A stretch of DNA of 38,976 nucleotides from Verrucomicrobiota bacterium (GCA_019136955.1 JAGVTF010000116.1:11666-50641), one strand, 5' to 3'. Positions 1-8,659 are shown, counted from the stretch's first letter. Numbers and translations: made by a program. Notes: generated by a model from the letters alone, not told the origin.

Positions 1-499
1 CCTGGATGAATTCTTCCAGACCGGATGAGCCCTCGGCTTCCTGGCCGGGGTTACCCAGAGTTTTCAACACTTCCTGCCGAGCTCTCTCCAAGTCCACATT
101 GAGTTTGCGCAGCACCTTGGCGCCCACCCCGTCGCCCTCTTTCAAGAGCCCCAGGAGGAGATGCTCTGTGCCAATGTAGTCATGGCCCAGGCGCCGGGCC
201 TCATGGGCCGAGAGGGCTAACACCTTCTTGACACGTGCAGTGAAAGGAAGGTTCCCCGTGGTTTTGGGTTCATCGCCTTTGATGACTGCCTTGGCAACTT
301 CTCTGCGCAGAACCGAGAAATCGACTCCCAGCTTGCTCAGTACCATTACGGCAACGCCTTCTCCCAGCAGTATCAGGCCCAAGAGAAGATGCTCGGTGCC
401 AATGTAGTTGTGTCCCAGGCGAACCGCCTCGGCATGAGCCAGCTTGAGAGCCTGCTCAGCGCGCGGTGTGAAGTTATTGATGTTGTCGTCTGATGCCAT
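1..499 (-). CDS. clpC: ATP-dependent Clp protease ATPase subunit ClpC, N-terminal part (runs off the left edge)
   Basis: The ATG is at 499-497 and the frame stays open to the window edge, giving about 166 residues. These form the double Clp N-terminal repeat of ClpC. The first repeat begins FTPRAEQALKLAHAEA and the second begins FTARVKKVLALSAHEA; each carries the hallmark YIGTEHLLLGL (near residues 36 and 110). ClpC is a Hsp100 AAA+ unfoldase that feeds ClpP. In Firmicutes its N-terminal domain binds phosphoarginine-tagged substrates made by McsB, and mcsB and mcsA lie directly upstream here, which supports ClpC over ClpA or ClpB. The AAA+ modules are outside the window. A 169-bp gap separates it from mcsB. 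The start has a modest purine-rich site (AGAAG) about 4 bases upstream. Confidence 0.93.
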   Translation of the reverse strand, partial: MASDDNINNFTPRAEQALKLAHAEAVRLGHNYIGTEHLLLGLILLGEGVAVMVLSKLGVDFSVLRREVAKAVIKGDEPKTTGNLPFTARVKKVLALSAHEARRLGHDYIGTEHLLLGLLKEGDGVGAKVLRKLNVDLERARQEVLKTLGNPGQEAEGSSGLEEFIQ

Positions 500-668
500 A
501 TTTCTTCTAAAATCTTGTGGGGCGCATTCTGTGCCCCTCTTTTACTTTGACGGATAGCGGTCGCTCCAGATTCAATATCGTGAGGGTTTTGCTCACGTTG
601 CCGGAGCTGGGCGGCTCTGCCTGCCGCAGTCATTGCCTCTCTTCAGAGGAGGGGTGCCCCCGTTTTTT

Positions 669-1766
669 TCAGTTTTCTTCCTTATCTTTGAGCTTTGCTT
701 TCTGGGGCGCCTTAAGCTTCAAAATTTTCTTGCGGAGAATGTTCGCTCGTGCTTTGTCACGTTCGGTGGCGTCGAGCTTCGTCTTGGAGTCAAGCTGAAG
801 ATGCCCCCTCTGTGTAATGAGGAAAAGCTCTTCAAGGTCGCTGCGCTTGCCTTTGGGGAACATCCCCAGGTCAATCCCCAACCGAATGAAGGAGAGCAGG
901 TTCAGCGTCTCTCGCGTTTCGATGATGTAGGAATTGGAGAGAATGCCCCAAGCTCTGCCGACATGGTTGAGAAGGGTGATTTGGCCCTTTTCTTCCATGA
1001 GGGTTTGGCGGGCGTTCTCTTCGTTTCTTACCACTTGCCGGATGACTTTCTCGAGCCGGCTGACGATATTCTCTTCCGTTTCGCCCAGGGTCATCTGGTT
1101 GGATGCCTGGAAGAGGTTGCCCAGCGCTTCGGAGCCTTCTCCGTAGATACCGCGCACGGCCAATCCCAGTTTATTGACTGCGCCGACGATCTGGTTGATC
1201 TGATCGGTCAGAGCCAGCCCGGGCAGGTGAAGCATGGCGCTTACGCGGATGCCGGTGCCCAGATTGGTCGGACAGGCGGTGAGGTAGCCATAGTCGGGAT
1301 GGAACGCATAGGGTATCTTTTTTTCCAGTTCTGAATCGAGCTGGTCGACCCGCTCCCAGGCTTTGCGTATCTGGAAGCCTGGCAAGATCGCCTGCATCCG
1401 CAAGTGGTCTTCCTCATTGATCATCACCGAGATATTCTCTTCCTTATTGATGGCCAGGCCGCTGCCGACGCCGCGGGCGGTATGCTCCCTGCTGATGAGG
1501 TGCCGCTCCATGAGCGCCAGTTTATCATTGCTGCTAAAGCGGTCCATGCTCTCCAGGAGGCAGGACTTCATCGGCGGCAGGCTCAAGACGGCATCGCTGA
1601 TTCTTTTGAGGATGCGCAGTCTCTCTGGTTTCTTTGCCCAGGCGGGGAAAGAGGAGTCGCAAAGGTTCCGAGCGAGCCTGGCACGGCTGCTCAGCACGAT
1701 GACATCCTCTGGGCCGCGACGCGCGGCGTACTCGGCCGGAGGTATAAGAAACTCGGAGAGTGTCAT
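669..1766 (-). CDS. mcsB: Protein-arginine kinase McsB
   Basis: This 365-residue protein belongs to the ATP:guanido phosphotransferase family and is full length for McsB. It phosphorylates arginine side chains on damaged or regulatory proteins, marking them for ClpC-ClpP. Visible family motifs are SSRARLARN at residues 26-34 (nucleotide-binding arginines), NEEDHLRMQ near 117, CPTNLGTGIR near 167 with the reactive cysteine, and YGEGSEALGNLFQ near 208. The C-terminal RDKARA matches the conserved RDxxRA phosphoarginine-sensing motif. Its ATG overlaps the mcsA stop by one base (TAATG), so the two are almost certainly translationally coupled. McsA is the usual activator of McsB. Confidence 0.95.
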   Translation of the reverse strand: MTLSEFLIPPAEYAARRGPEDVIVLSSRARLARNLCDSSFPAWAKKPERLRILKRISDAVLSLPPMKSCLLESMDRFSSNDKLALMERHLISREHTARGVGSGLAINKEENISVMINEEDHLRMQAILPGFQIRKAWERVDQLDSELEKKIPYAFHPDYGYLTACPTNLGTGIRVSAMLHLPGLALTDQINQIVGAVNKLGLAVRGIYGEGSEALGNLFQASNQMTLGETEENIVSRLEKVIRQVVRNEENARQTLMEEKGQITLLNHVGRAWGILSNSYIIETRETLNLLSFIRLGIDLGMFPKGKRSDLEELFLITQRGHLQLDSKTKLDATERDKARANILRKKILKLKAPQKAKLKDKEEN

Positions 1767-2482
1767 TATTTTTCCTTTTTAGCGGAGAGAGAAAGCTTCT
1801 CTATTTTTTCTTTTAAATCTTTGATTTCGTCCCGTATTTTGGCCGCATACTCGTAGTTTTCCACTTCGATGGCCTCCTCGAGCATTCCTTCTTTGGATTT
1901 GACGAGGTTCCGCATGAGTGAGAGCTCTTCTTTGGCGAGCGTCTCCACAGGGGCGGCCTCGGCCACCTCGGTTTCCGCGGCCTCTTTGGAGGTCGGTTTT
2001 TTCTTTTGAGCCGTGGCGCGGGCCTGTTTGCGCACGGCCGGCTTTTTTTCGGGGACCACTTCCTGCACCGGCTCTTCGGGTAAGAGCGGTTCGGGCTCCA
2101 GCGGGATATGCTCGGGCTGTTTGCCTACGTGGCGAGTGCCGCGGTGCATTGATTTGAGCGCTTTTTCCAGCTCTCTTTCAAAGGTGATGTAGCAGGAGGG
2201 ACAACCGACACGCCCTGTTTTGGACATATCCTGCTCGCTATAGCCGCAAACAGGACAGCGAATACTGGACGATTTTTCCGTAATCCTGGGGGGCGGCTCT
2301 TCCTCCTGCCCAAAAACACCTGAGAATTTTTTCAGGATTTCAATCATTGAAAAGCCAGCCGGGTCATCCACACCGCATTGCTCGGCGCAGTTGGCACAGA
2401 GGTCCAGTTTTTTGGATTTTCCGCCAACCACCTGGGTCAGGTGGACTGTCGCTTCGGCCTTGTTACACATCTGGCAAATCAT
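1766..2482 (-). CDS. mcsA: McsA, zinc-finger activator of McsB (UVR-motif protein)
   Basis: A 238-residue protein with the McsA architecture. The first zinc site is C3/C6 with C29/C32. The second is CPVC and CPSC, about residues 75-97. The C-terminal UvrB/UvrC-type helical hairpin runs about 196-232 and includes NYEYAAKIRDEIKDLKEKI. McsA binds and activates the arginine kinase McsB, in a heat and metal-stress module with ClpC. It is longer than the 170-185 residues usual in Firmicutes because of a Pro/Glu/Lys/Ala-rich linker at about 120-185, probably disordered. It lies 33 bp downstream of ilvE and overlaps mcsB by one base. No ctsR repressor gene is adjacent, unlike the classical ctsR-mcsA-mcsB-clpC operon. 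Confidence 0.92.
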   Translation of the reverse strand: MICQMCNKAEATVHLTQVVGGKSKKLDLCANCAEQCGVDDPAGFSMIEILKKFSGVFGQEEEPPPRITEKSSSIRCPVCGYSEQDMSKTGRVGCPSCYITFERELEKALKSMHRGTRHVGKQPEHIPLEPEPLLPEEPVQEVVPEKKPAVRKQARATAQKKKPTSKEAAETEVAEAAPVETLAKEELSLMRNLVKSKEGMLEEAIEVENYEYAAKIRDEIKDLKEKIEKLSLSAKKEK

Positions 2483-2515
2483 AGATTATTTATCCTTCTG
2501 CGGAGAGTATCTCCG

Positions 2516-3388
2516 TCATACAAATATAGCCGTTCCCGAGCTTTTCGTCAAATCGTGGAAGCTGTCCAACAATTTTTTAAAGACGGGTCCGGGAGCGCCT
2601 GTCCCTATCTGGCGGCCATCGACTTCAATAACTGGTATCAGCTCCGCTGCGCTACCGGTCAGGAAGCATTCATCGGCGTTGTAAACATCGTAACGGGTCA
2701 CGTTGGGCTCAGAGGTTTCAATGCCGGCCTCTTGGGCCAGGTCGATCACCGTGCCCCGCGTAATTCCATAGAGCGCCCCTGCGGAGAGCGGCGGCGTGAT
2801 GAGCTGGTTCTTCTTGACCAGGAAGATATTGTCGCCGGTACACTCAGCCACGAAGCCCTGACTGTTGAGCATGATCGCCTCCTGCACGCCGGCATTATTG
2901 GCCTCGATTTTTGCCAAAATGTTATTGAGGTAGTTCAGGGATTTAATGGCCGGGTTAATCGCATTGTGGTGATTGCGCGTGGTCGGGACGGTAATGATCT
3001 TCATCCCCCTGGTATAGAATTCTTCGGGGTAGAGCTGTATGTTGCTGGCGATGATGATGATTTGCGGGGTGCCGCAACGGTCGGGACCGAGCCCCAGAGT
3101 CCCCACGCCGCGGGTGACGACCAGGCGGATATATCCATCGCTCAGCTCGTTGACTCTGCAGGTCTCCAAGACCGCCTCGATCATCTCCTTCTCCGACATC
3201 GGGATGGTCAGCGCGATTGCCTTGGCGGAGTAGTAGAGCCGCTCTACATGTTCGACCAGTTTAAAGACGCGTTTGTTGTAGACGCGGATTCCCTCAAAAA
3301 TGCCGTCGCCATATAGTAAACCATGATCAAAAACCGAGATATTAGCATTTTCTTCGCTAAAGAAATTACCGTTAATATAAATTTTCAT
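2516..3388 (-). CDS. ilvE: Branched-chain amino acid aminotransferase (class IV PLP aminotransferase)
   Basis: A 290-residue fold-type IV aminotransferase that interconverts leucine, isoleucine and valine with their 2-oxo acids using 2-oxoglutarate/glutamate. Near the N-terminus is FDHGLLYGDGIFEGIR, typical of IlvE. The PLP lysine is K149 in AIKSLNYLNN. The phosphate-site signature ECTGDNIFLV and the following LYGITRG are present. D-amino-acid aminotransferase and aminodeoxychorismate lyase share this fold, but EGIR plus KSLNYL favour IlvE. The start lacks a clear Shine-Dalgarno, and a perfect TATAAT lies 11-16 bases upstream, so the mRNA leader may be very short. It is first in the run leading into mcsA-mcsB-clpC, an unusual pairing of amino-acid metabolism with proteolysis. 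Confidence 0.9.
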   Translation of the reverse strand: MKIYINGNFFSEENANISVFDHGLLYGDGIFEGIRVYNKRVFKLVEHVERLYYSAKAIALTIPMSEKEMIEAVLETCRVNELSDGYIRLVVTRGVGTLGLGPDRCGTPQIIIIASNIQLYPEEFYTRGMKIITVPTTRNHHNAINPAIKSLNYLNNILAKIEANNAGVQEAIMLNSQGFVAECTGDNIFLVKKNQLITPPLSAGALYGITRGTVIDLAQEAGIETSEPNVTRYDVYNADECFLTGSAAELIPVIEVDGRQIGTGAPGPVFKKLLDSFHDLTKSSGTAIFV

Positions 3389-3398
3389 AAATTAATCT

Positions 3399-3404
3399 AT
3401 TATA
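3399..3404 (-). promoter_or_regulatory. Candidate -10 element for the ilvE-mcsA-mcsB run
   Basis: Read on the minus strand this is a perfect TATAAT. It would place transcription start a few bases before the ilvE ATG at 3388. No good -35 hexamer is seen 15-18 bp further upstream, so confidence is limited. The rest of the 258-bp divergent gap (3389-3646) holds nothing else I can name. Confidence 0.35.
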
Positions 3405-3646
3405 CCTTTTGGCCAGGCATGACAGAGAGAGGGCGCCGCCTGTGCTCCAATCATGGCCTATACCATCCAGGCGATAAATGCTAACATCCTGCAATTCAAA
3501 TATCCAGCAGAATTATTATGCTTTGTTTCAAGGGGTTTTGGATAAAAAAATTTTCTTTTTCGAGGTGGTAAGAAGAGCAAAAGCTAAAAATTCTTCTCCT
3601 GCCCCAAGGCGGCTCTTGTTTATTGGGAACGGGGAGGGTAGAATAG

Positions 3647-4114
3647 GTGGTGATGAAGGGAAGGAAGGATTGGACTTTGGTGAAAGTGGAGGACATCATC
3701 CCGGTGAACAAAGGGATGGCGGTCTTCCTGCAAGCCGGTAAGAAGCTTTTTGTCATACAGGTGGATATGGGGATGGGGATCGCGATGGGCCTGAGCCTGA
3801 TGGGCAAGAAACATGACCGGCCGCTGACCCATGACCTGATGGGCTCGCTGATGCTCGGCTTTGGGATTGAAATGACGCACTGCGTGATCGTGGATATGCG
3901 CGAAGAGACCTACCATGCACGGCTCAACCTTTTACAGAAAAACGAGCTGGGCAAGAAGATGGTGGAGCTCGATGCGCGGCCAAGCGATTGCCTGGTGCTC
4001 TCCATCATGTTGGAAAAACCGATTTATATCTTGCCAGAACTGCTGGAGGTTTTAGAGGATGTCCGTCCTCTCTATGAGGAATTGAAACGCCCCAGAAAAG
4101 ATGAGCAAGACTAA
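3647..4114 (+). CDS. Bifunctional nuclease family protein (DUF151/BFN)
   Basis: A 155-residue protein of the DUF151 family, known from plant and bacterial bifunctional nucleases reported to act on DNA and RNA. The family signature is clear: RPLTHDLMGSLMLGFG near residue 59, then a variant of the VVItdlrdgtfyArL strand (CVIVDMREETYHARL), then LDARPSDCLVLSIM and PIYILPELL. The usual DARPSDAIAL has Cys-Leu-Val here. Three starts are possible (GTG 3647, GTG 3650, ATG 3653). GGGGAGGG at 3630-3637 is best spaced for 3647. The 3' end overlaps holA by 14 bp, so it heads a DUF151-holA-glnE unit. Biochemical activity is inferred from the family. Confidence 0.85.
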   Translation: MVMKGRKDWTLVKVEDIIPVNKGMAVFLQAGKKLFVIQVDMGMGIAMGLSLMGKKHDRPLTHDLMGSLMLGFGIEMTHCVIVDMREETYHARLNLLQKNELGKKMVELDARPSDCLVLSIMLEKPIYILPELLEVLEDVRPLYEELKRPRKDEQD

Positions 4115-5219
4115 TCAATTGGAAGAATCGCACCTGGTTTTTATTTATGGTGAAGACGAGTACTCGGTTAAGGAGCTGAGCCAGGAGGTTTTCGAGCATT
4201 GGCGCGGCAGCCACGGAGGGAGCGACGCGGAGATCATCGAGGCGGCGGTCTCCAATTCCCAGGAAGCCCTGAGGGCGCTGGAGCAGATGGAAGGGGCCTT
4301 GAGGACGTTCGCTTTCTTTGGGAATTGCAAACTGGTCTGGCTCAAGAATTGTAGTTTCCTGGGCGAGGACCGTACTTCGGCCAGTGCGGATGTGACCCGG
4401 CGTCTGGCGGAGGTGGCCGAGATGCTCAAAGCCTTCCAGTGGAAAGGGGTGCGGCTCCTGATCAGCGCCGGCAAGGTGGATTCGCGGCGTGTTTTCTTCA
4501 AGGCGTTGAGCAAGCTGGCGGCGACTCGGGAATTTAAGGCGATTTCAATCAGGGACCGCGGCTGGGAGCGCGAGCTTGAGCAATGGGTGCTGCGCGAGGT
4601 GAAAGAGAGGGGCAAGAAGATTGAGCCCCGGGCCCTCAATACGCTGGTTCTTTTTGTGGGGCCGAACCTGCGGCAGATGAATAGCGAGCTCGAAAAGCTC
4701 ACGCTCTACCTGGGCGATGGAGATACGATTACCGAGGAGGCGGTGCTGGAACTGGTCCCCCAGGGCAAGCAATCCAGGAGCTTCGCCCTGGCCGATGCGA
4801 TTGGCGAGCGTAATCTGGCCCGGACTGTCCACCATCTGGATAACGACCTGGCGGAGGTGAGGAGTAACTCGGCCATGAGTGAGCTGGGGATTCTCTATGG
4901 GGTGATCTCCAAGGTGAGGCTGATGCTGATATTGCGCGGGCTGGCCGAGCAGGGCTATGCGCGCGGCGGCGGGCGCAGCGTGAAGCTGGATTTGCCGGCC
5001 GGGCTCTTGCCCGAAGACCGGAAGTTCAATCCCTCCCTGATGAACCCCTATATGGTTTCCAAAGCTTTTGAACATGCGCAGAACTATACGCTTGAGGAGC
5101 TGGTCCAGGCGATGGAAAAGCTCTTCGAGTGCAATCGCGCTCTGGTCTTTAGCGGAGGCGATTCGGCGCTGGCGCTGCAGCGGGCGCTGGTGGGGATCGT
5201 TTCCAGGAGCGGCGACTGA
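4101..5219 (+). CDS. holA: DNA polymerase III subunit delta (HolA)
   Basis: A 372-residue clamp-loader delta subunit, which opens the sliding clamp during replication. The N-terminal HLVFIYGEDEYSVKEL (residues 11-26) is the family's opening strand plus degenerate P-loop region. The middle has VGPNLRQMNSELEKLTLY, the conserved lid helix where delta proteins carry an N-x-E-x-x-K-L pattern. ADAIGERNLARTVHHLDNDL and the C-terminal collar domain follow. Length suits the family (about 330-370). The family is weakly conserved, so the call rests on overall pattern more than on catalytic residues. It overlaps the upstream nuclease gene and is followed after 11 bp by glnE. Confidence 0.85.
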   Translation: MSKTNQLEESHLVFIYGEDEYSVKELSQEVFEHWRGSHGGSDAEIIEAAVSNSQEALRALEQMEGALRTFAFFGNCKLVWLKNCSFLGEDRTSASADVTRRLAEVAEMLKAFQWKGVRLLISAGKVDSRRVFFKALSKLAATREFKAISIRDRGWERELEQWVLREVKERGKKIEPRALNTLVLFVGPNLRQMNSELEKLTLYLGDGDTITEEAVLELVPQGKQSRSFALADAIGERNLARTVHHLDNDLAEVRSNSAMSELGILYGVISKVRLMLILRGLAEQGYARGGGRSVKLDLPAGLLPEDRKFNPSLMNPYMVSKAFEHAQNYTLEELVQAMEKLFECNRALVFSGGDSALALQRALVGIVSRSGD

Positions 5220-5230
5220 ACCGACAGGAA

Positions 5231-8200
5231 GTGAAGAGGCAGAGCAAGGTGAATCCTCATTTTGAAGAATTTTTGACCACTGCGGACGCTCCGGAACGGA
5301 TGGAGCTCTTTTACCGACGGATGGAGGAGGCCGACCCCGTCGTAGCCCAGACTCTGGAGGGGATGAACCAGCGGCAAATGGAGCTTCTCTGGCGGGTGGT
5401 GAGCAGCTCGACCTATCTCACCACGGTGCTGGAGAACCATCCGCAGTGGCTCAAAAGCGATGGAGAGCTCCACAAGAATCTTTTTGACGAGGCGCAGCTT
5501 GCCGACCCGGCCACGGTCACCGAGCTGCGGCAGGAGCTGGCCGATCTCTTGCTGGAAGAGGTGGCCAATCGTGACTTCGAGGCAACCGGCCGGCTGTTGC
5601 GGCAGTTCAAAACCCGCCAGCTTTTCAAAATCGCCGCTCGTGACCTCAATAAGCTCGGCTCCACCGACCTGATTTTGCAAGAGCTTTCCAACCTGGCGGA
5701 TATCTGCCTGCAGGCTGTCTTCCGACTGGTCTGGCTGCAATTGACCGAAAAAATCGGCGCTCCCTATTATAAAAATGAGCGGGGCCGCTGGGTGACGGCC
5801 AACTTCAGCGTGATTGGACTGGGCAAGCTCGGCGGCCAGGAGCTCAATTACAGTTCCGATGTCGACCTGATCTTTGTTTACTCCCGCGATGGCTTCGTCT
5901 TCAAAGAGCCACCGGAGCATGGTGAGACCCCCCGCCGCGCTCTGGATAACTACCAGTTTTTTACGCGTCTGGCGGAGGGGATCGTCGATGAGGTGAGCAA
6001 AAGCAGCAGCGAGGGGAGCCTCTACCGCGTGGACCTGCGTTTACGGCCCGAGGGTCAAAGCGGCTCGCTGGTTCGCTCGCTTCAGAGCTATGAAAACTAT
6101 TACTCGCAGTGGGGCCGGACCTGGGAGCGGATGATGCTTATCAAGGCGCGGCATGTGGCCGGCTCCTCGGACCTGGGGGCAGAGTTCATCGAAATGATTC
6201 ACCCTTTCTGCTATCCGCGCTATGTCAGCGTGCAGGTGCCCGAAGAGGTGGCGGCGATCAAGGAGCGGATTGAAAAAGAGGTGATTCGCTCCGGAGAGCT
6301 TCATCGCAATGTGAAGCTGGGCTGGGGCGGAATACGGGAGATTGAGTTCGTGGTCCAGACCATACAGGTGGTCGATGCGGGCAAGATGCCTTACTTGCAG
6401 GGAGGGCAGACGCTGCGGATGCTCGAGAAGCTCGCGATCTATGACCGGTTGGCCGCGGAGGACTCCCTGATCCTGCGCCAGGCTTACCGCTTCTATCGCG
6501 ACGTGGAGCATCGGCTCCAGATGGAGGAGAACCAGCAGACCCATACGCTGCCGGTGAGCGCGCTGCGCCGGCTCAGACTGGCACGGCTGATGGGTTTTGA
6601 AGGGGCCGAGGAGTTTGACGCCCAGTGTACCCACTATCAGACAGAGGTGCGGCGGATTTTTGAGGAGGTGGTGCATCGAAACAATGACGCGCTTGATGAA
6701 GACCTGACGCTGCCCACGGATTTTGAAGAGAAAGAGGAGGAGTGGAAGAGCTTCCTGGTCCGCAGCGGCTTTAAGGACCCCGACACGGCTTACCGCCTCG
6801 TCAAGGTTTTTGTACAGGGGCCCGGCTATGTGCATGTATCGCTCAGGACTCTTGAGCTGGGCTGGAAGCTCTTGCCGCGGCTGTTCCGTCTCTGCCCCTC
6901 GGAGTACCGGCTGCGCTTCTCGGGGGAGCAGCAATGCTTCAAGGCCAATTTGCGAACACTCTCGGACCCGGACCGTGTTCTGGCGCGGCTCGACAGCTTC
7001 ATCCAGAATTACGGCGGCCGGCAGAGCCTCTTTGAGACCTGGTTTTCCTCACCCTTCACCTTTGACCTGCTCCTGCTGCTCTTTGACCGCTCGGAGTACC
7101 TGGCCGAGGTTGCAATCAAGACGCCGGGCCTGGTCGATGAAATCATGGAGGGTGAGCAGTTGCGGCGCGTCAAGGAGGCGCGCGAAATGCTGCGGGACCT
7201 GGAGTATGGGCTGGAGGATGAGGACCAGCACGGCTGGATACGGCGCTACCACCGCGTGGAGCTGATGCGCATCGCCATGCGGGACCTGGTTGGGATGAGC
7301 GATTTTGCCCAAAACCAGGCCGAGATCAACAGTCTGGGCGAGGCCTGCGTTGAATATGCCCTGCGGGTGGTGATGAAGAAATTCCGCCTCAAGAAGCCTC
7401 CCTTCGCGATTATCGGGATGGGCAAGCTGGGCGGCCGCGAGCTGACCTACGGCAGCGACCTGGATATTCTCTTTGTCTGCACTCCCCACTGGAAGGGAGA
7501 AAACAAGGTCCAGCGGATGGCCTTCATGCTGATTGACCTGCTTTGGGCCAAGACACCCCTGGGCAGCGCCTACAAGACCGATTCGCGCCTGCGCCCCGAT
7601 GGAGAAAAGGGGGCGCTGGTGAGCACGCTGGTTCGCTATGAGCGCTACTATCGCCACAGGGCGCAGCTCTGGGAGATTCAGAGTCTGACGCGCGCGCGGG
7701 TGATTTGCGGCGACGTGGAGACCGGTTTCCAGTTCATGGATATGGCTCGGAGCATGACCAACTTTTCAATCCCACGCTGGAATCTGGAGGCTTACTCAGA
7801 GGATTGGAAGGAGAAGATACTGGCCATGCGGCTCAAGGTGGAAAAGGAGCGGACCCCCTACGGCAAAGACCCGCTGGCTTTCAAAACCGGCGTGGGCGGG
7901 CTGATGGATGTGGAGTTCCTGGCGCAGATGCTCAACATGGAGTTTGGCTGGTTCCAGCCCAATACGCGTAAGGCGCTGCGGCTGGCGGCCAGCCAGGACC
8001 TGCTTTCGGAGGAGGATTCTTCGATTTTGATTGAGAACTTTGATAAACTGATGGCTCTGGAGAAGGTGCTCCGCCGCTGGAGCTATGAGGGTGAATCGGT
8101 GTTGCCCGATACGGATGCGCCGCTATTGCGCGTGGCTATCCGGTGCGGTTTTGACGGGATTGAATCTTTCATGGGGGCCCTGGCCAAGTGGCGCAGCGCT

Positions 8201-8281
8201 ATCCGCGAGGTTTATCTGCGGCTGGCCGGCAGCGCCAGGGAGAAAGAGAAAGCGTCCATCCTTGAGAGGATAGACGCTTGA
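5231..8281 (+). CDS. glnE: Bifunctional glutamine synthetase adenylyltransferase / adenylyl-removing enzyme
   Basis: A 1016-residue GlnE, slightly longer than E. coli GlnE (946). It adenylylates glutamine synthetase when nitrogen is plentiful and removes AMP when nitrogen is scarce, under PII control. Both nucleotidyltransferase modules are present: GLGKLGGQELNYSSDVDL near residue 194 (adenylyl-removing half) and GMGKLGGRELTYGSDLDI near 729 (transferase half). Each keeps the G-S-D-x-D metal-binding signature and is followed by RLRPEGQSG or RLRPDGEKG. No glnA or glnB is nearby. The GTG at 5231 has its AGGAA directly abutting; the in-frame GTG at 5249 has GAAGAGG at better spacing and may be the true start. 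Confidence 0.95.
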   Translation: MKRQSKVNPHFEEFLTTADAPERMELFYRRMEEADPVVAQTLEGMNQRQMELLWRVVSSSTYLTTVLENHPQWLKSDGELHKNLFDEAQLADPATVTELRQELADLLLEEVANRDFEATGRLLRQFKTRQLFKIAARDLNKLGSTDLILQELSNLADICLQAVFRLVWLQLTEKIGAPYYKNERGRWVTANFSVIGLGKLGGQELNYSSDVDLIFVYSRDGFVFKEPPEHGETPRRALDNYQFFTRLAEGIVDEVSKSSSEGSLYRVDLRLRPEGQSGSLVRSLQSYENYYSQWGRTWERMMLIKARHVAGSSDLGAEFIEMIHPFCYPRYVSVQVPEEVAAIKERIEKEVIRSGELHRNVKLGWGGIREIEFVVQTIQVVDAGKMPYLQGGQTLRMLEKLAIYDRLAAEDSLILRQAYRFYRDVEHRLQMEENQQTHTLPVSALRRLRLARLMGFEGAEEFDAQCTHYQTEVRRIFEEVVHRNNDALDEDLTLPTDFEEKEEEWKSFLVRSGFKDPDTAYRLVKVFVQGPGYVHVSLRTLELGWKLLPRLFRLCPSEYRLRFSGEQQCFKANLRTLSDPDRVLARLDSFIQNYGGRQSLFETWFSSPFTFDLLLLLFDRSEYLAEVAIKTPGLVDEIMEGEQLRRVKEAREMLRDLEYGLEDEDQHGWIRRYHRVELMRIAMRDLVGMSDFAQNQAEINSLGEACVEYALRVVMKKFRLKKPPFAIIGMGKLGGRELTYGSDLDILFVCTPHWKGENKVQRMAFMLIDLLWAKTPLGSAYKTDSRLRPDGEKGALVSTLVRYERYYRHRAQLWEIQSLTRARVICGDVETGFQFMDMARSMTNFSIPRWNLEAYSEDWKEKILAMRLKVEKERTPYGKDPLAFKTGVGGLMDVEFLAQMLNMEFGWFQPNTRKALRLAASQDLLSEEDSSILIENFDKLMALEKVLRRWSYEGESVLPDTDAPLLRVAIRCGFDGIESFMGALAKWRSAIREVYLRLAGSAREKEKASILERIDA
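8251..8278. terminator. Inverted repeat at the glnE / hupB convergence, probable terminator
   Basis: AGCGTC then ATCC pair with GGAT then GACGCT around a TTGAGA loop, with one mismatch. The hairpin covers the last codons of glnE, with the HU gene ending 24 bp away on the other strand. There is no clean T-run on either side, so it may stop both transcripts poorly or only stabilise 3' ends. Confidence 0.45.
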
Positions 8282-8302
8282 AAAAGGATTCACAATATCA
8301 GA

Positions 8303-8617
8303 CTACTTTTTCTTGGCCGGCAGGATTGCATCCTTGGCCGCCTTGGCAAATCTGAATTTGAGAACTTTGCGAGCGGGCACCTTGACCGGTTCCCCCGTTT
8401 GGGGGTTACGGCAGACGCGAGCGCTGCGGTTATCCACTACAATTTTTCCAATCCCGGGCAGAGTAAAGCCGTTCTTGGCGTTCTTGTATGTCAGCGTAGT
8501 AAATGCCTCGAGAACTTCAGTGATCTTTTTCTTAGGCAGATCCGTTTTCTCGGCAAGAGCTGTTATTATTTGAGTTTTGGTCAGAACCTGACCTTTAGTT
8601 GCTGCTGCTTTAGCCAT
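8303..8617 (-). CDS. HU/IHF-family DNA-binding protein
   Basis: A 104-residue histone-like protein that bends and compacts DNA. LTKTQIITALAEKTDLPKKK is the N-terminal helical dimerisation region. The beta-arm region carries RNPQTGEPVKVPARKVLKF, the family signature, with RNP(Q)TGE intact. The N-terminus has a short Ala/Lys extension and the C-terminus ends in a Lys-rich tail (PAKKK). It is closest to HU, though HU and IHF cannot be separated safely here. There is no Shine-Dalgarno; the leader holds tandem TTTAG repeats and a palindrome at the likely transcription start. It is the last gene of the long minus-strand run and probably has its own promoter. Confidence 0.92.
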   Translation of the reverse strand: MAKAAATKGQVLTKTQIITALAEKTDLPKKKITEVLEAFTTLTYKNAKNGFTLPGIGKIVVDNRSARVCRNPQTGEPVKVPARKVLKFRFAKAAKDAILPAKKK

Positions 8618-8643
8618 ATCTGTTCAGTTAGTTTAGTTTAGTT

Positions 8644-8659
8644 TTAACGCGAACGTTAA
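8644..8659. promoter_or_regulatory. Perfect palindrome in the HU gene leader, operator candidate
   Basis: TTAACG-CGAA-CGTTAA is a perfect 6-bp inverted repeat with a 4-base centre, 27 bp before the HU start. It overlaps the start site expected from a minus-strand promoter with TTGAAA at 8690-8685 and TAAAAG at 8668-8663 (16-bp spacer). A repressor or autoregulatory site is possible. Confidence 0.45.

Noticed and set aside
500-668. CtsR or CIRCE operator upstream of clpC
   Set aside because: Only a single TTTGAC half-site and a short CCTCT/AGAGG hairpin occur; neither tandem GTCAAA nor the CIRCE 9-9-9 inverted repeat is present.
5084-7657. Long minus-strand frames opposite glnE and holA
   Set aside because: GC-rich coding DNA produces open antisense frames; glnE motifs prove the plus-strand frame.
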